Positions 7,162 to 14,806 of a DNA stretch of 17,478 bases are shown one piece after another (position 1 is the first letter of the stretch; each line of letters opens with the position of its first letter). The notes below the pieces were generated by a model. That model did not search any database, was not told the origin of the DNA, and worked only from the letters and a program-made list of their open reading frames with translations. The stretch comes from Hyphomicrobium_A sp036559705. Its GTDB lineage: Bacteria; Pseudomonadota; Alphaproteobacteria; Rhizobiales; Hyphomicrobiaceae. The position numbers and the translations under genes are program-made. The stretch covers positions 1-17,478 of the forward strand of contig DATBSP010000103.1 in assembly GCA_036559705.1 (NCBI GenBank), in the 5' to 3' direction.

Positions 7162-9942
7162 CTATTCGGTCTGCGGCTCCGTCTCGCCGTTTACCTCGTC
7201 TTCCTCGCCGCCCTCGCTCCCGTCGTCGGGGATGTGCTCGACGGAGACGACCTTCTCCTCGGCATCGGTCTTGAAGATGCGCACGCCCTGCGTGTTGCGG
7301 CCGGCGATGCGCACGTCGTCGACCGGGCAGCGGATGAGCTGGCCGGCATCGGTAACGAGCATGATCTGGTCCGCATCGTTGACCGGAAACGAGGCGACGA
7401 GCGGTCCGTTGCGGTCGTTGACGACCATGGCGACGATGCCTTTGCCGCCGCGGCCGGAGATCCGGTACTCGTACGACGAGGAACGCTTGCCGAAGCCGCG
7501 CTCGGAAACAGTCAGCACGAACTGCTCCTTGGCGGAAAGCTCGGCGTAGCGCTCCGGCGACAGCTCGGCAGCGCCTTCGACGACCTCCTCATCTCCCTCC
7601 GCGTCGGCCTGCTGCTCGGCATCGGCGATCTCCTCGCCCTGTGCCCGGCGCAGCATGGTCGCCTGCTTCAAGTAGGCGGCGCGCTCGGAGGGATCGGCAT
7701 CGACGTGCGTCAACACCGTCATGGAAATGACCTGATCGCCGTCGTCGAGCTTGATGCCACGCACGCCGTCGCTGTCGCGTCCCTTGAACAGACGCACCTC
7801 GTCCTGCAGCAGGAAGCGGATGCAGCGGCCTTGCGCCGTCGTCAGCAGCACGTCGTTCTCCGGCGTGCAGATGCGCACGGCGACGATGGAATCGCCGTCG
7901 TCGAGCTTCATGGCGATCTTGCCGTTGCGATTGATGTTCTCGAAGTCAGACAGCGCGTTGCGGCGCACCTTGCCGGATCTCGTGGCGAAGGCGAGCTGCA
8001 GCGTGCCCCACGTCTCGGCGTCCTCGGGCAGCGGCAGGATCGAGGTGATCATTTCGCCCTGGGCGAGCGGTAAGAGGTTGACCAGCGCCTTGCCGACGGC
8101 TTGCGGGGTCGACGCAGGCAGGCGCCACACCTTCATGCGGTAGCACATGCCGCGCGAGGAGAAGAACAGCACCGGGGTGTGGGTCGAGGCGATGAACAGC
8201 GTGGTGATGACGTCTTCCTCGCGCGTGCCCGCGCCCGTGCGGCCCTTGCCGCCGCGGCGCTGTGCGCGATACGTCGCCAGCGGCACGCGCTTGATGTAGC
8301 CCTTGAGCGAAACGGTGACGACGCAGTCCTCGCGCTGTATGAGGTCCTCGTCCTCGACCTCGCCCTCCATTTCGAGGATCTCGGTCTTGCGCGGGGTGGC
8401 GAACTCCTCGCGGATGTCGGTGAGCTCTTTCTTGACGATGTCGACGACGCGCAGGCGCGAGGCGAGGATAGCGAGGTACTCCTTGATCTCCCCGCCGATC
8501 TTTTTCAGCTCGTCGGCGATTTCGTCGCGTCCCAACGCCGTCAGGCGGGCAAGGCGCAACTCGAGGATGGCTTTGGCCTGCTCCTCCGACAGCTTGTAGG
8601 TGCCGTCGGTCGCCACCCGGTGGCGCGGATCGGCGATCAGCTCGACCAGCGGGGCGATGTCGCGCGCCGGCCAGTCGCGCTCCATCAATTGCTCGCGCGC
8701 CACGGCCGGACTCGGCGCATGGCGAATGAGCTTGATCACCTCGTCGATGTTGGCCACTGCGATGGCGAGGCCGACCAGCACGTGGGCGCGCTCGCGCGCC
8801 TTGTTGAGCAGGAACTTGGTGCGCCGGCTGACCACCTCCTCGCGGAAGTTGGTGAAGGCCTCCACCATGTCTTTGAGATTGAGGCTCTCGGGCCGGCCAC
8901 CGTTGATCGCCAGCATGTTGGCGCCGAACGTCGTCTGCAGGTCGGAAAAACGGTAGAGCTGGTTCAAGACCACGTCGGCCACAGCATCGCGCTTTAGTTC
9001 GATGACGATGCGCATGCCTTCGCGGTTGGTCTCGTCCCAGATGTCGGCGATGCCCTCGACGCGCTTGTCGCGCACGAGGTCCGCGATCTTCTCGATCAGC
9101 GTCTTCTTGTTGATCTGGTAGGGGATCGCCGTGACGATCAGCGCCTCGCGGTCCTTGCGGACCTGCTCGATCTCGACCTTGGCGCGCATGAGGATGGAGC
9201 CGCGGCCCTTGTGATAGGCAGAAAGAATGCCGCTACGGCCGATAATCAGGCCGCCGGTCGGGAAGTCGGGGCCTTGGATGATCTGGCACAGCTCATCGAT
9301 GCTGACCTCGGGATTGTCGAGGTGCGCCAGGCACGCGTCGATGACCTCGCCGAGGTTGTGCGGGGGAATGTTCGTCGCCATGCCGACGGCGATGCCGCCG
9401 GCACCGTTGACCAAGAGGTTGGGGAACTTCGCCGGCAGCACCGATGGCTCCAGCAGGCGGTCGTCGTAGTTCGGCTTGAATTCGACCGTGTCCTTGTCGA
9501 GGTCGTCGAGCAGGTATTGCGCGATCTTCGAGAGCCGCGCTTCGGTGTAGCGTTCGGCCGCTGGGGGGTCGCCGTCGACGGAGCCGAAGTTGCCCTGGCC
9601 ATCGATGAGCGGCACGCGTAGCGAGAATTCCTGCGCCATGCGCACGAGCGCATCGTAGATGGCAAGGTTGCCGTGCGGATGGAAGTCACCCATCGTGTCG
9701 CCCACGACTTTGGACGACTTCATGTGCTTCTTGTTCCAGTCGAGCCCAAGGCGCTGCATCGCGTAGAGGATGCGGCGGTGCACCGGCTTCAAGCCGTCGC
9801 GCACGTCGGGCAGCGCGCGCGAGACGATGACGCTCATCGCGTACTCGAGGTACGAGCGTTTCATCTCCTCGGAGATGGAAATGGGGCGGATATTGCTCGG
9901 CTCTTTGCCGCCGGGCGTCGGGTCGTCGGTGTGGTCGGCCAC
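7162..9942 (-). CDS. gyrA: DNA gyrase subunit A
   Basis: GyrA is the breakage-reunion subunit that, with GyrB, introduces negative supercoils. The 926-residue product has the type IIA winged-helix/tower domains (about 20-520) with catalytic Arg131-Tyr132 in AERYTEARL, then a C-terminal beta-pinwheel containing the GyrA box QRRGGKG at 561-567 and a later degenerate SGRGGKG. The quinolone-binding stretch reads HPHGNLAIYD at 88-97, so the E. coli Asp82 and Ser83 positions are Asn92 and Leu93, while the Asp87 position is kept as Asp97. An acidic, Ala/Glu-rich insert occupies roughly 747-803, and the tail is acidic. GTG 9942 is preferred because the conserved part (PSNIRPISISEEMKRSYLEYAM) begins shortly after. 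The frame stays open to a TTG at 10044, but those residues look unlike any GyrA N-terminus. No strong ribosome-binding site precedes the GTG. Confidence 0.96.
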   Translation of the reverse strand: MADHTDDPTPGGKEPSNIRPISISEEMKRSYLEYAMSVIVSRALPDVRDGLKPVHRRILYAMQRLGLDWNKKHMKSSKVVGDTMGDFHPHGNLAIYDALVRMAQEFSLRVPLIDGQGNFGSVDGDPPAAERYTEARLSKIAQYLLDDLDKDTVEFKPNYDDRLLEPSVLPAKFPNLLVNGAGGIAVGMATNIPPHNLGEVIDACLAHLDNPEVSIDELCQIIQGPDFPTGGLIIGRSGILSAYHKGRGSILMRAKVEIEQVRKDREALIVTAIPYQINKKTLIEKIADLVRDKRVEGIADIWDETNREGMRIVIELKRDAVADVVLNQLYRFSDLQTTFGANMLAINGGRPESLNLKDMVEAFTNFREEVVSRRTKFLLNKARERAHVLVGLAIAVANIDEVIKLIRHAPSPAVAREQLMERDWPARDIAPLVELIADPRHRVATDGTYKLSEEQAKAILELRLARLTALGRDEIADELKKIGGEIKEYLAILASRLRVVDIVKKELTDIREEFATPRKTEILEMEGEVEDEDLIQREDCVVTVSLKGYIKRVPLATYRAQRRGGKGRTGAGTREEDVITTLFIASTHTPVLFFSSRGMCYRMKVWRLPASTPQAVGKALVNLLPLAQGEMITSILPLPEDAETWGTLQLAFATRSGKVRRNALSDFENINRNGKIAMKLDDGDSIVAVRICTPENDVLLTTAQGRCIRFLLQDEVRLFKGRDSDGVRGIKLDDGDQVISMTVLTHVDADPSERAAYLKQATMLRRAQGEEIADAEQQADAEGDEEVVEGAAELSPERYAELSAKEQFVLTVSERGFGKRSSSYEYRISGRGGKGIVAMVVNDRNGPLVASFPVNDADQIMLVTDAGQLIRCPVDDVRIAGRNTQGVRIFKTDAEEKVVSVEHIPDDGSEGGEEDEVNGETEPQTE

Positions 9943-10262
9943 GATTTTGTGCTGTCCGCTGATAGCGCGACGCACGCCTTTTGGGGCGTGCGGCGGGGAG
10001 CTGAATCTACAGCCAGAATACCCTAAACGGGGCCGTCCGCGCAACGAGCGCGACGCTATGTTGCGGGCCTCAAAGCAGGATAATTCTGTTCCTTATTTCA
10101 AAAACTTAGCCGGCAGCAGAAAGCTTGGTTGCAGCGGCTGACGCCGACTTGTGCGCGTCATGCGGAGGGGCTACATGCGCAGGGCGCGGCAGTGGTTAAT
10201 GCTAGGTTGCCGGCGAACGGGCGCGACAAGCTCGCCCGGTGGATAGGATGAAGGAGAGTTCG
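9943..10262. other. Divergent intergenic region between gyrA and the PRC-barrel gene
   Basis: This 320-base stretch must hold the promoters of both gyrA (leftward) and the PRC-barrel protein (rightward). It has an A+T-rich patch near 10081-10120, unlike its surroundings. On the plus strand CTTGTG and CTACAT, 17 bases apart around 10150-10178, could be a weak promoter. I see no confident gyrA promoter, no coding frame that looks real, and no clear operator. Confidence 0.5.
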
Positions 10263-10982
10263 ATGCAGAGAGGCATGTTGGCCTTGGCGGCCGTGGCGGC
10301 GTTCTGGACGCTGCCGGCCTTTGCCCAGACGGTCACCATTCCCCAGGACGTGTTCCTGACGACGCAGGGCGAAGGTCAGTATCTCGCCAAGGATCTGCTG
10401 CTCGGCGCCAAGGTGCACAACGCCGAGGGCCAGATCATCGGCGACATCGAGGACCTGATCCTCAACGCCGACAATCAGGTGCAGGGCGTCGTCATGGGCG
10501 TCGGCGGCTTTGCCGGCTTCGGCGAGAAGCGCGTCGGCATCAGCCTCGCCGCGCTGCAGATCAAGAACGAGAATGGCATCGTAATGGTGTCGTTGCCGCA
10601 GGCGACGAAGGAGGTGCTTGACGCATTGGCCCCGTTCGAGCGCAAGCAGCCGCCCAAGTCGCTTGTCGACCGCGCCATCGAGAAGGCGAAGGAGCTCTCC
10701 GACAAGGGCTCCGTCACTGCCAACGAAGCCTATGAGAAGGCCAAGCCCGCGCTGGAAAAAGCCTATGAAGACGTGAAGACGCAGGCCGGACCGGCGCTGG
10801 AAAAGGCGCAAGAGGCAACCAAGGACGCATACGAGGCGGCCAAGAAGGCGATGGAGCCTGCTGAGACGCCTGCTCCCGCGACCGAGGCAACGCCGCCCGC
10901 CACGCCTCCGGCTACCGATCCGGCGCCGACGACTCCACCTGCTGACACCACGACGCCGGCGCCGCCTCCCGCGTCGCCCTGA
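10263..10982 (+). CDS. Exported PRC-barrel protein with LEA-like 11-residue repeats
   Basis: The 239-residue protein starts with a Sec signal peptide (residues 1-21, cleavage after PAFA or PAFAQ). A PRC-barrel-like domain follows (about 40-112), with LLGAKVHNAEGQIIGDIEDL and QVQGVVMGVGGFAGFGEKRV. Residues 138-148 and then four tandem 11-residue units at 156-166, 167-177, 178-188 and 189-199 each begin Ala-(Ile/Tyr/Leu)-Glu and are rich in Lys, Ala and Glu, as in group-3 LEA proteins. The last 40 residues are a Pro/Ala/Thr tail. It probably acts in the periplasm or at the envelope; a stress or surface-binding role is inferred from the repeats only. ATG 10263 has AAGGAG at ideal spacing. A Met at 10239 is upstream of that site and unlikely. 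A strong terminator follows. Confidence 0.85.
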   Translation: MQRGMLALAAVAAFWTLPAFAQTVTIPQDVFLTTQGEGQYLAKDLLLGAKVHNAEGQIIGDIEDLILNADNQVQGVVMGVGGFAGFGEKRVGISLAALQIKNENGIVMVSLPQATKEVLDALAPFERKQPPKSLVDRAIEKAKELSDKGSVTANEAYEKAKPALEKAYEDVKTQAGPALEKAQEATKDAYEAAKKAMEPAETPAPATEATPPATPPATDPAPTTPPADTTTPAPPPASP

Positions 10983-11005
10983 GTGTCACAGCGCGCGAAA
11001 CTAAT

Positions 11006-11039
11006 AGAGCCCCGCTTCGCAGCGGGGCTCTTCGTTTTT
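11006..11039 (+). terminator. Rho-independent terminator after the PRC-barrel gene
   Basis: An 11-bp perfect stem (AGAGCCCCGCT paired with AGCGGGGCTCT) encloses the loop TCGC and is followed by TCGTTTTT. It begins 24 bases past the stop codon. On the opposite strand the hairpin is followed only by ATTAGTTT, so it may also weakly end the leftward pseudogene. Confidence 0.93.
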
Positions 11040-11059
11040 GGTGATATCGCTGAGCGCTG

Positions 11060-11674
11060 TTACGAACGCCCGAACTCGCACACGCGCGCCGAGCCCTTCA
11101 AGCTCGGCTGAGCGAGATAGACGAGCTCAACACGATCGATGGCACGCCGTTCGCCGCGCAAATCGAGCGGACGCGTCTCGCCGCCGTCGCGGATCTCCGA
11201 GCGCATCTCGATGTCGTCCGGCGGCCCGCGCTCGTAGACCACGCGCAGGTTGAGGATGTGCACCTTGTTGCGCGACACGCGCAGCTGAATGGCGCTAAAG
11301 CGGCCTTCGCGGCGGCCGACGCGGATCGTGTACCGGCGCGAATGAGCTCGCGCACGCGCAGGCTCTGCGGCGGTCCACGATTGAAGAAGACAGTCAGGTC
11401 GAGGATCTCGACGTCGTTGTCGCGAACCTCCAGTGCCAGTTTGCTGAAGCGGCCTTCGCGGCGCCCGACGCGAATGGTGTCGCGATCGACGCCGAAACCA
11501 ACGAACTGCTCGCCCAGCAGCTCCCACTCTTCACGGCCGCGATCAGGATCGCGGCCACGATCGTAACCGGGTGGCCCGCGATCGTATCCGGGGCCCGGAC
11601 CGCGATCACGATCGCGTCCCTGCGCCGACGCAACATCGACGGACAGCGAGAACACATCGGCGCCTGCTTTGCAT
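11060..11674 (-). pseudogene. Broken gene for a secreted two-repeat beta-rich protein (DUF2541-like)
   Basis: Two reading frames together give one protein. The upstream frame has a basic Gly/Asp/Arg linker (GYDRGPPGYDRGRD), then WELLGEQFVGFGVDRDTIRV and the strands LALEVRDNDVEILDLTVFFN up to ELIRAG. Around 11330-11340 the sequence changes frame. The second frame continues YTIRVGRREGRFSAIQLRV, VHILNLRVVYERGPP, GGETRPLDLRGERRAIDRVELVYL and stops at 11060. Each half is a copy of the same module, but the first lacks the part after RAG that the second still has (GETRPLDLRG onward), so an internal deletion between repeats fits. The signal peptide also looks split: ATG 11674 (MQSRRRCVLAV) is out of frame with SLSVDVASAQGRD. 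The module pattern recalls DUF2541/YaaI-like secreted proteins; that name is tentative. The gene follows ssb on the same strand, with no room for a promoter. Confidence 0.7.
11294..11484. repeat. Diverged direct repeat inside the broken gene
   Basis: Positions 11294-11335 and 11443-11484 match at about 36 of 42 bases. Both encode the (D/Y)TIRVGRREGRFS module on the minus strand. The two copies bracket the lost end of the first protein repeat, so they are the likely substrate for the slippage or recombination that broke the frame. Confidence 0.8.
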
Positions 11675-11735
11675 CCGCGCGCAGCCCGGCTCCGCCGTGA
11701 CGACGACGGCCGTCGAGCCGATGCGTCGCGTACGC

Positions 11736-11768
11736 AAAAAAAACAGTCCCGGAGCCGGGCCCCGGGAC
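11736..11768 (-). terminator. Rho-independent terminator of ssb
   Basis: On the minus strand a 9-bp stem (GTCCCGGGG with CTCCGGGAC, one G-U pair) with a five-base loop is followed by TG and eight T residues. It lies about 22 bases past the ssb stop codon. It is positioned to end ssb transcription before the broken gene at 11674. Confidence 0.9.
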
Positions 11769-11789
11769 AGTTACGGGAAGTCACGTGGC

Positions 11790-12293
11790 TTAGAACGGGA
11801 TCTCGTCGTCGAGCTGCTTGTCAAAGCCGCCGCTGCTGCTCTTGGCGCCGCCGCCGCTCCGACCCGAGCGCGGCGCATCTGAGTAGCTGCTCTCAGCCCC
11901 GGCGTAGTCTGACTGGCCGGCCTCCTGCATGCCGCCGCCGGCACGGCCGTCGAGCATCGTCAGGTTGCCGTTGAAGCCCTGCAGCACGACCTCGGTCGAG
12001 TAGCGGTCCTGGCCGGACTGGTCCTGCCATTTGCGCGTCTGCAACGCGCCCTCGATGAACACCTTGGAGCCCTTCTTCAGGTACTGCTCGGCGATCTTGC
12101 AGAGGTTCTCATTGAAGATGACGACCGAGTGCCACTCGGTCTTCTCGCGGCGCTCGCCCGTCGACTTGTCGCGCCAGGATTCGGAGGTGGCGATGCGCAG
12201 GTTGGCGATCGGACGGCCGTCCTGGGTGCGGCGGATCTCCGGATCCTTGCCGAGATTGCCGACCAGGATCACCTTGTTGACCGAACCAGCCAT
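11790..12293 (-). CDS. ssb: Single-stranded DNA-binding protein
   Basis: SSB coats single-stranded DNA during replication, repair and recombination and recruits partner proteins through its tail. The 167-residue protein has an N-terminal OB fold (about 1-110) with VNKVILVGNLGKDPEIR, TEWHSVVIFNENLCKIAEQY, LKKGSKVFIEGALQTRKW and YSTEVVLQGFNGNLTML. A Gly/Ser-rich linker and the acidic tip LDDEIPF, which binds the partners, follow. ATG 12293 has GAGGAG seven bases upstream. The leader is about 200 bases long, and a LexA-type box lies at its far end, so SOS induction is likely. A terminator follows. Confidence 0.97.
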   Translation of the reverse strand: MAGSVNKVILVGNLGKDPEIRRTQDGRPIANLRIATSESWRDKSTGERREKTEWHSVVIFNENLCKIAEQYLKKGSKVFIEGALQTRKWQDQSGQDRYSTEVVLQGFNGNLTMLDGRAGGGMQEAGQSDYAGAESSYSDAPRSGRSGGGAKSSSGGFDKQLDDEIPF

Positions 12294-12492
12294 ACTTCAC
12301 TCCTCGCATTGCAGGCGCCGCGTTGCAGCGCCAATCGTCATGTTGCCATGGGCGCCCGCCGCAAACCGGGCAGCACCCCTCATGAGTCGCACTCACAACC
12401 CTAAACCGGAACCTAGCCGAACACGGCGGCACGCGCGGTGGCAGCCTGCCGGTTGTCCACGCTTAAAAGCCGCCATGAACGCCAACATGCGC

Positions 12493-12507
12493 GTTCCTTA
12501 TATGTTC
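12493..12507. promoter_or_regulatory. LexA (SOS) box upstream of ssb
   Basis: The bases GTTC-CTTATAT-GTTC exactly match the alphaproteobacterial LexA operator GTTC-N7-GTTC. On the minus strand TATAAG inside the spacer could be the -10 element of the ssb promoter, so bound repressor would cover it. In many alphaproteobacteria such a box is shared between ssb and divergent uvrA; here the only neighbour on the other side is the 3' end of the pentapeptide gene. Confidence 0.75.
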
Positions 12508-12552
12508 CATAATTAAGGCGCGGCGAGGACGTTGGCAAGGGCCCGCAACGGC

Positions 12553-14595
12553 TCAGAAGCGGGCGCTTTCCGCGGCGGTGGAAAGATCCTTCATCACCTT
12601 GGCCGACGCCTGGGTCGAGGCCGGGCAGGTGCCCGCCTTGAGGCCATCGTAGACGGCAACCACGTCGCCGCGGAACTGCTGGGCGACCGCGCGGCGGGCG
12701 ATGCCGGTGGCGACGGCGCCGTTGCTCCAGCGCGCGCTGCACATGAGCTTGGTGAGGTAGTTGGTGAGGTCGAACTTGTAGTTGAGCGCCGGCGGCACCG
12801 GCGAGGCCCCGACCCAGCTCTGCCAGCGCTGCTGGTCGATGCTGCCGGACCAGGTGGTGTCCTTCTCGGCCAGCGACCCGACCATCTCAATGGCGCGGCG
12901 GCGCACCTCGTCGTCGGAGATGCGCTCCAGGCTCGACTTCATGGCGCCGCGCTCGGCCTCGTCGGGGGCGCGCACGGCGAGTTCGGAGAGATCGGTGAGT
13001 CCCGTGGTGTCCCATATCGGCGGCTGCGCCATCCAGATGACGGCCCCGCGCAGGTCGCTGCCGGCCATCTTCATACCGGTCATGTCGGTGGCCATCAGCT
13101 TGGCCTGCTGCAGGCTGGCCGCCTCGAGATCGGCGCCGCGCAGCGAAGCGCCTTCGAGGCGCGCAAAGTTCAGGATCGCACCCTGCATGGCGGCGCTGGT
13201 GAAATCGGCGAGCTGCAACTGCGCGCCGGTGAGATCGGCGCCTTGCAGTGAGGCGTTGAGGAAATTGGCGCCCTGCGCCTGCACGCCGCCGGTGAGGTCG
13301 GCCTTTTCAAGATGCGCATTGGAGAGGCTGGCGCCAGTGAGCAGCGAGTTGGAAAGATCGGCGCCGTCGAGCTGTGCCTCGTCGAGCTTGGCGCCGCGCA
13401 GGTCGACGCCCCACAGCCGCGCTTGCCCAAGCTGGGCGCGCGTCAGGTCGACGTCGCGTGCCGAGGCGCACCTCGCGGCGAGGCGGTTGTCGCTGAGCAT
13501 GACGAGGTCTGGTTCGGCGCAGCTCAGCGACGCATTCTGCAGATTGGCGCCGACGAGGCTGGCGCCGTCCAGGCTAGCGCCGGTGAGATCGGCGCCGCTG
13601 AGGTCGGTGCGGTCGAGCTTGGCGTAACGCAGGTCGCGGCCGCGCAGGCGCAGCGTTTTCGTTTTCTCGCCGCCCTCATTGCGATCGCTTGTCAGGTCTG
13701 AATCGGTGACGACGAGGTTGCGCCGGAAGATGCCAAACAGCGTGCCGTCGGCCGCGCCGCTGAGGAATGGCAGCGAAAAGCCGCCCTGCTGCACCTTGCT
13801 GCCTTCGTTCGGCACCGTCCACGCCATGAGCTTCTGGCCCATGCGGTCGAGCGGCTCGCCCGGTACCGTCGCAGCAAAGAACGATAGGTAGGCAACCAGC
13901 GCCAGCACCAGCGTCGTCGAGATCGAGCTCAGCGGATGTGCGAACGTCGAGCGCCAAAATGCCTGGAAGAACGATGTCTCGGCCCGCATGAGGAACACGC
14001 CGATGAGCAGCACGCCGGCGATGTCGAGCGTCAGGAAGATGCGGTTGATCCACGTCGTCGTCACGTCGTGATAGGGCAGGAACGCTACCTGCATGTAGAG
14101 CAGCAGCACGACCGGCAAGATGACTATCGTCAGCCATGACATGATTTTGAGGAAGCCGCTCATCACGGCTGAGCGCTGCGGGCCGGCAATCGCCTGTACG
14201 AAGAAGAAGTTGTGCAGCTCGAGGCGCAGCGGGTGCGTGCGCTTGTCGGAGGTCTCGAGGAAGCGGATGGCGTGATCGAACTCGAGCGTCTTGCGGGCCA
14301 GCAGCACGAGTTGGGCGAGGATGCCGAGGTGGAACAGCACCAGTACGATGGGGGCGAACTGGAAGAACTGCTTGAGCTGGATGTTGACCTGCAGGATCGG
14401 CAGCTGCACTGGCGTCTCGAGCAGGAGTGCCTCGTGCGTGACGCCGGCGACGGCGATCATGAGGTAAGTCATGATGGCGAGGAAGATGAGCCAGCCGGTG
14501 TGCGCCGTGTCGCTCGAGCTGTTGACGGCCTCGAGCAGACTGTATGGGTTGACCGGCGTCTCCGTTTCCGGACTAAGACGTGCCTTGTCCGCCAT
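12553..14595 (-). CDS. Membrane-anchored pentapeptide-repeat protein
   Basis: The 680-residue protein has five hydrophobic segments (about 34-54, 81-100, 151-172, 184-204, 226-246). A region of unknown fold follows (247-310), then pentapeptide A(D/N/S)LxG repeats at about 315-357 and 382-520 that should form a right-handed quadrilateral beta-helix. A C-terminal helical region follows (535-680). The repeats are broken by a non-repeat loop at 358-380. Positive charges cluster in the loops after segments 2 and 4, which puts the N-terminus inside and the beta-helix in the periplasm. All four Cys (359, 376, 619, 657) lie on that side; the first two flank the loop and could form a disulfide. The molecular role is unknown; a scaffold or binding surface at the membrane is inferred. 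It is not Qnr-like, because Qnr proteins are soluble and about 215 residues long. GGGGGT lies about nine bases before ATG 14595. Confidence 0.88.
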   Translation of the reverse strand: MADKARLSPETETPVNPYSLLEAVNSSSDTAHTGWLIFLAIMTYLMIAVAGVTHEALLLETPVQLPILQVNIQLKQFFQFAPIVLVLFHLGILAQLVLLARKTLEFDHAIRFLETSDKRTHPLRLELHNFFFVQAIAGPQRSAVMSGFLKIMSWLTIVILPVVLLLYMQVAFLPYHDVTTTWINRIFLTLDIAGVLLIGVFLMRAETSFFQAFWRSTFAHPLSSISTTLVLALVAYLSFFAATVPGEPLDRMGQKLMAWTVPNEGSKVQQGGFSLPFLSGAADGTLFGIFRRNLVVTDSDLTSDRNEGGEKTKTLRLRGRDLRYAKLDRTDLSGADLTGASLDGASLVGANLQNASLSCAEPDLVMLSDNRLAARCASARDVDLTRAQLGQARLWGVDLRGAKLDEAQLDGADLSNSLLTGASLSNAHLEKADLTGGVQAQGANFLNASLQGADLTGAQLQLADFTSAAMQGAILNFARLEGASLRGADLEAASLQQAKLMATDMTGMKMAGSDLRGAVIWMAQPPIWDTTGLTDLSELAVRAPDEAERGAMKSSLERISDDEVRRRAIEMVGSLAEKDTTWSGSIDQQRWQSWVGASPVPPALNYKFDLTNYLTKLMCSARWSNGAVATGIARRAVAQQFRGDVVAVYDGLKAGTCPASTQASAKVMKDLSTAAESARF

Positions 14596-14635
14596 ACTCT
14601 TGGTACCCCCGCGCTGCCGCGCGACCTACGCAGAC

Positions 14636-14664
14636 CTTATGGGAAAAAGTGTGACATTACCCAA
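14636..14664 (-). promoter_or_regulatory. Possible promoter of the pentapeptide-repeat gene
   Basis: On the minus strand TTGGGT and CATAAG are separated by exactly 17 bases, about 40 bases before the start codon. The pair resembles a sigma-70 promoter with a non-consensus -35. It is supported by sequence appearance only. Confidence 0.35.
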
Positions 14665-14806
14665 GCCTTAACAGGCAAGGCGGTCATCCCCCTTGCTCTT
14701 TCCCCACGGAGCATTGCATGAGTCAAGCGGGAGTCCGCCGTCCATCGCCTGCAAGGCGTGCTATGGGTTGAAGGGTGGCCGAAACACCGCAGGAGAGGCG
14801 CCGCGC

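Noticed and set aside
9943..10044. 34-residue N-terminal extension of GyrA from a TTG codon
   Set aside because: It has no resemblance to GyrA N-termini and the start is a TTG without a ribosome-binding site.
11320..11345. Programmed ribosomal frameshift joining the two frames of the broken gene
   Set aside because: There is no slippery heptamer, nearby stop codon or stimulatory hairpin at the junction, and protein sequence is missing from the first repeat, which a frameshift would not explain.
12553..14595. Pentapeptide-repeat protein as a Qnr/MfpA-type gyrase-protecting protein, given the Leu93 GyrA
   Set aside because: Qnr and MfpA are soluble dimers of about 185-220 residues made almost entirely of repeats. 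This protein has five membrane helices, a large capping region and a probable periplasmic beta-helix, and it lies about 2.6 kb from gyrA in a separate unit.
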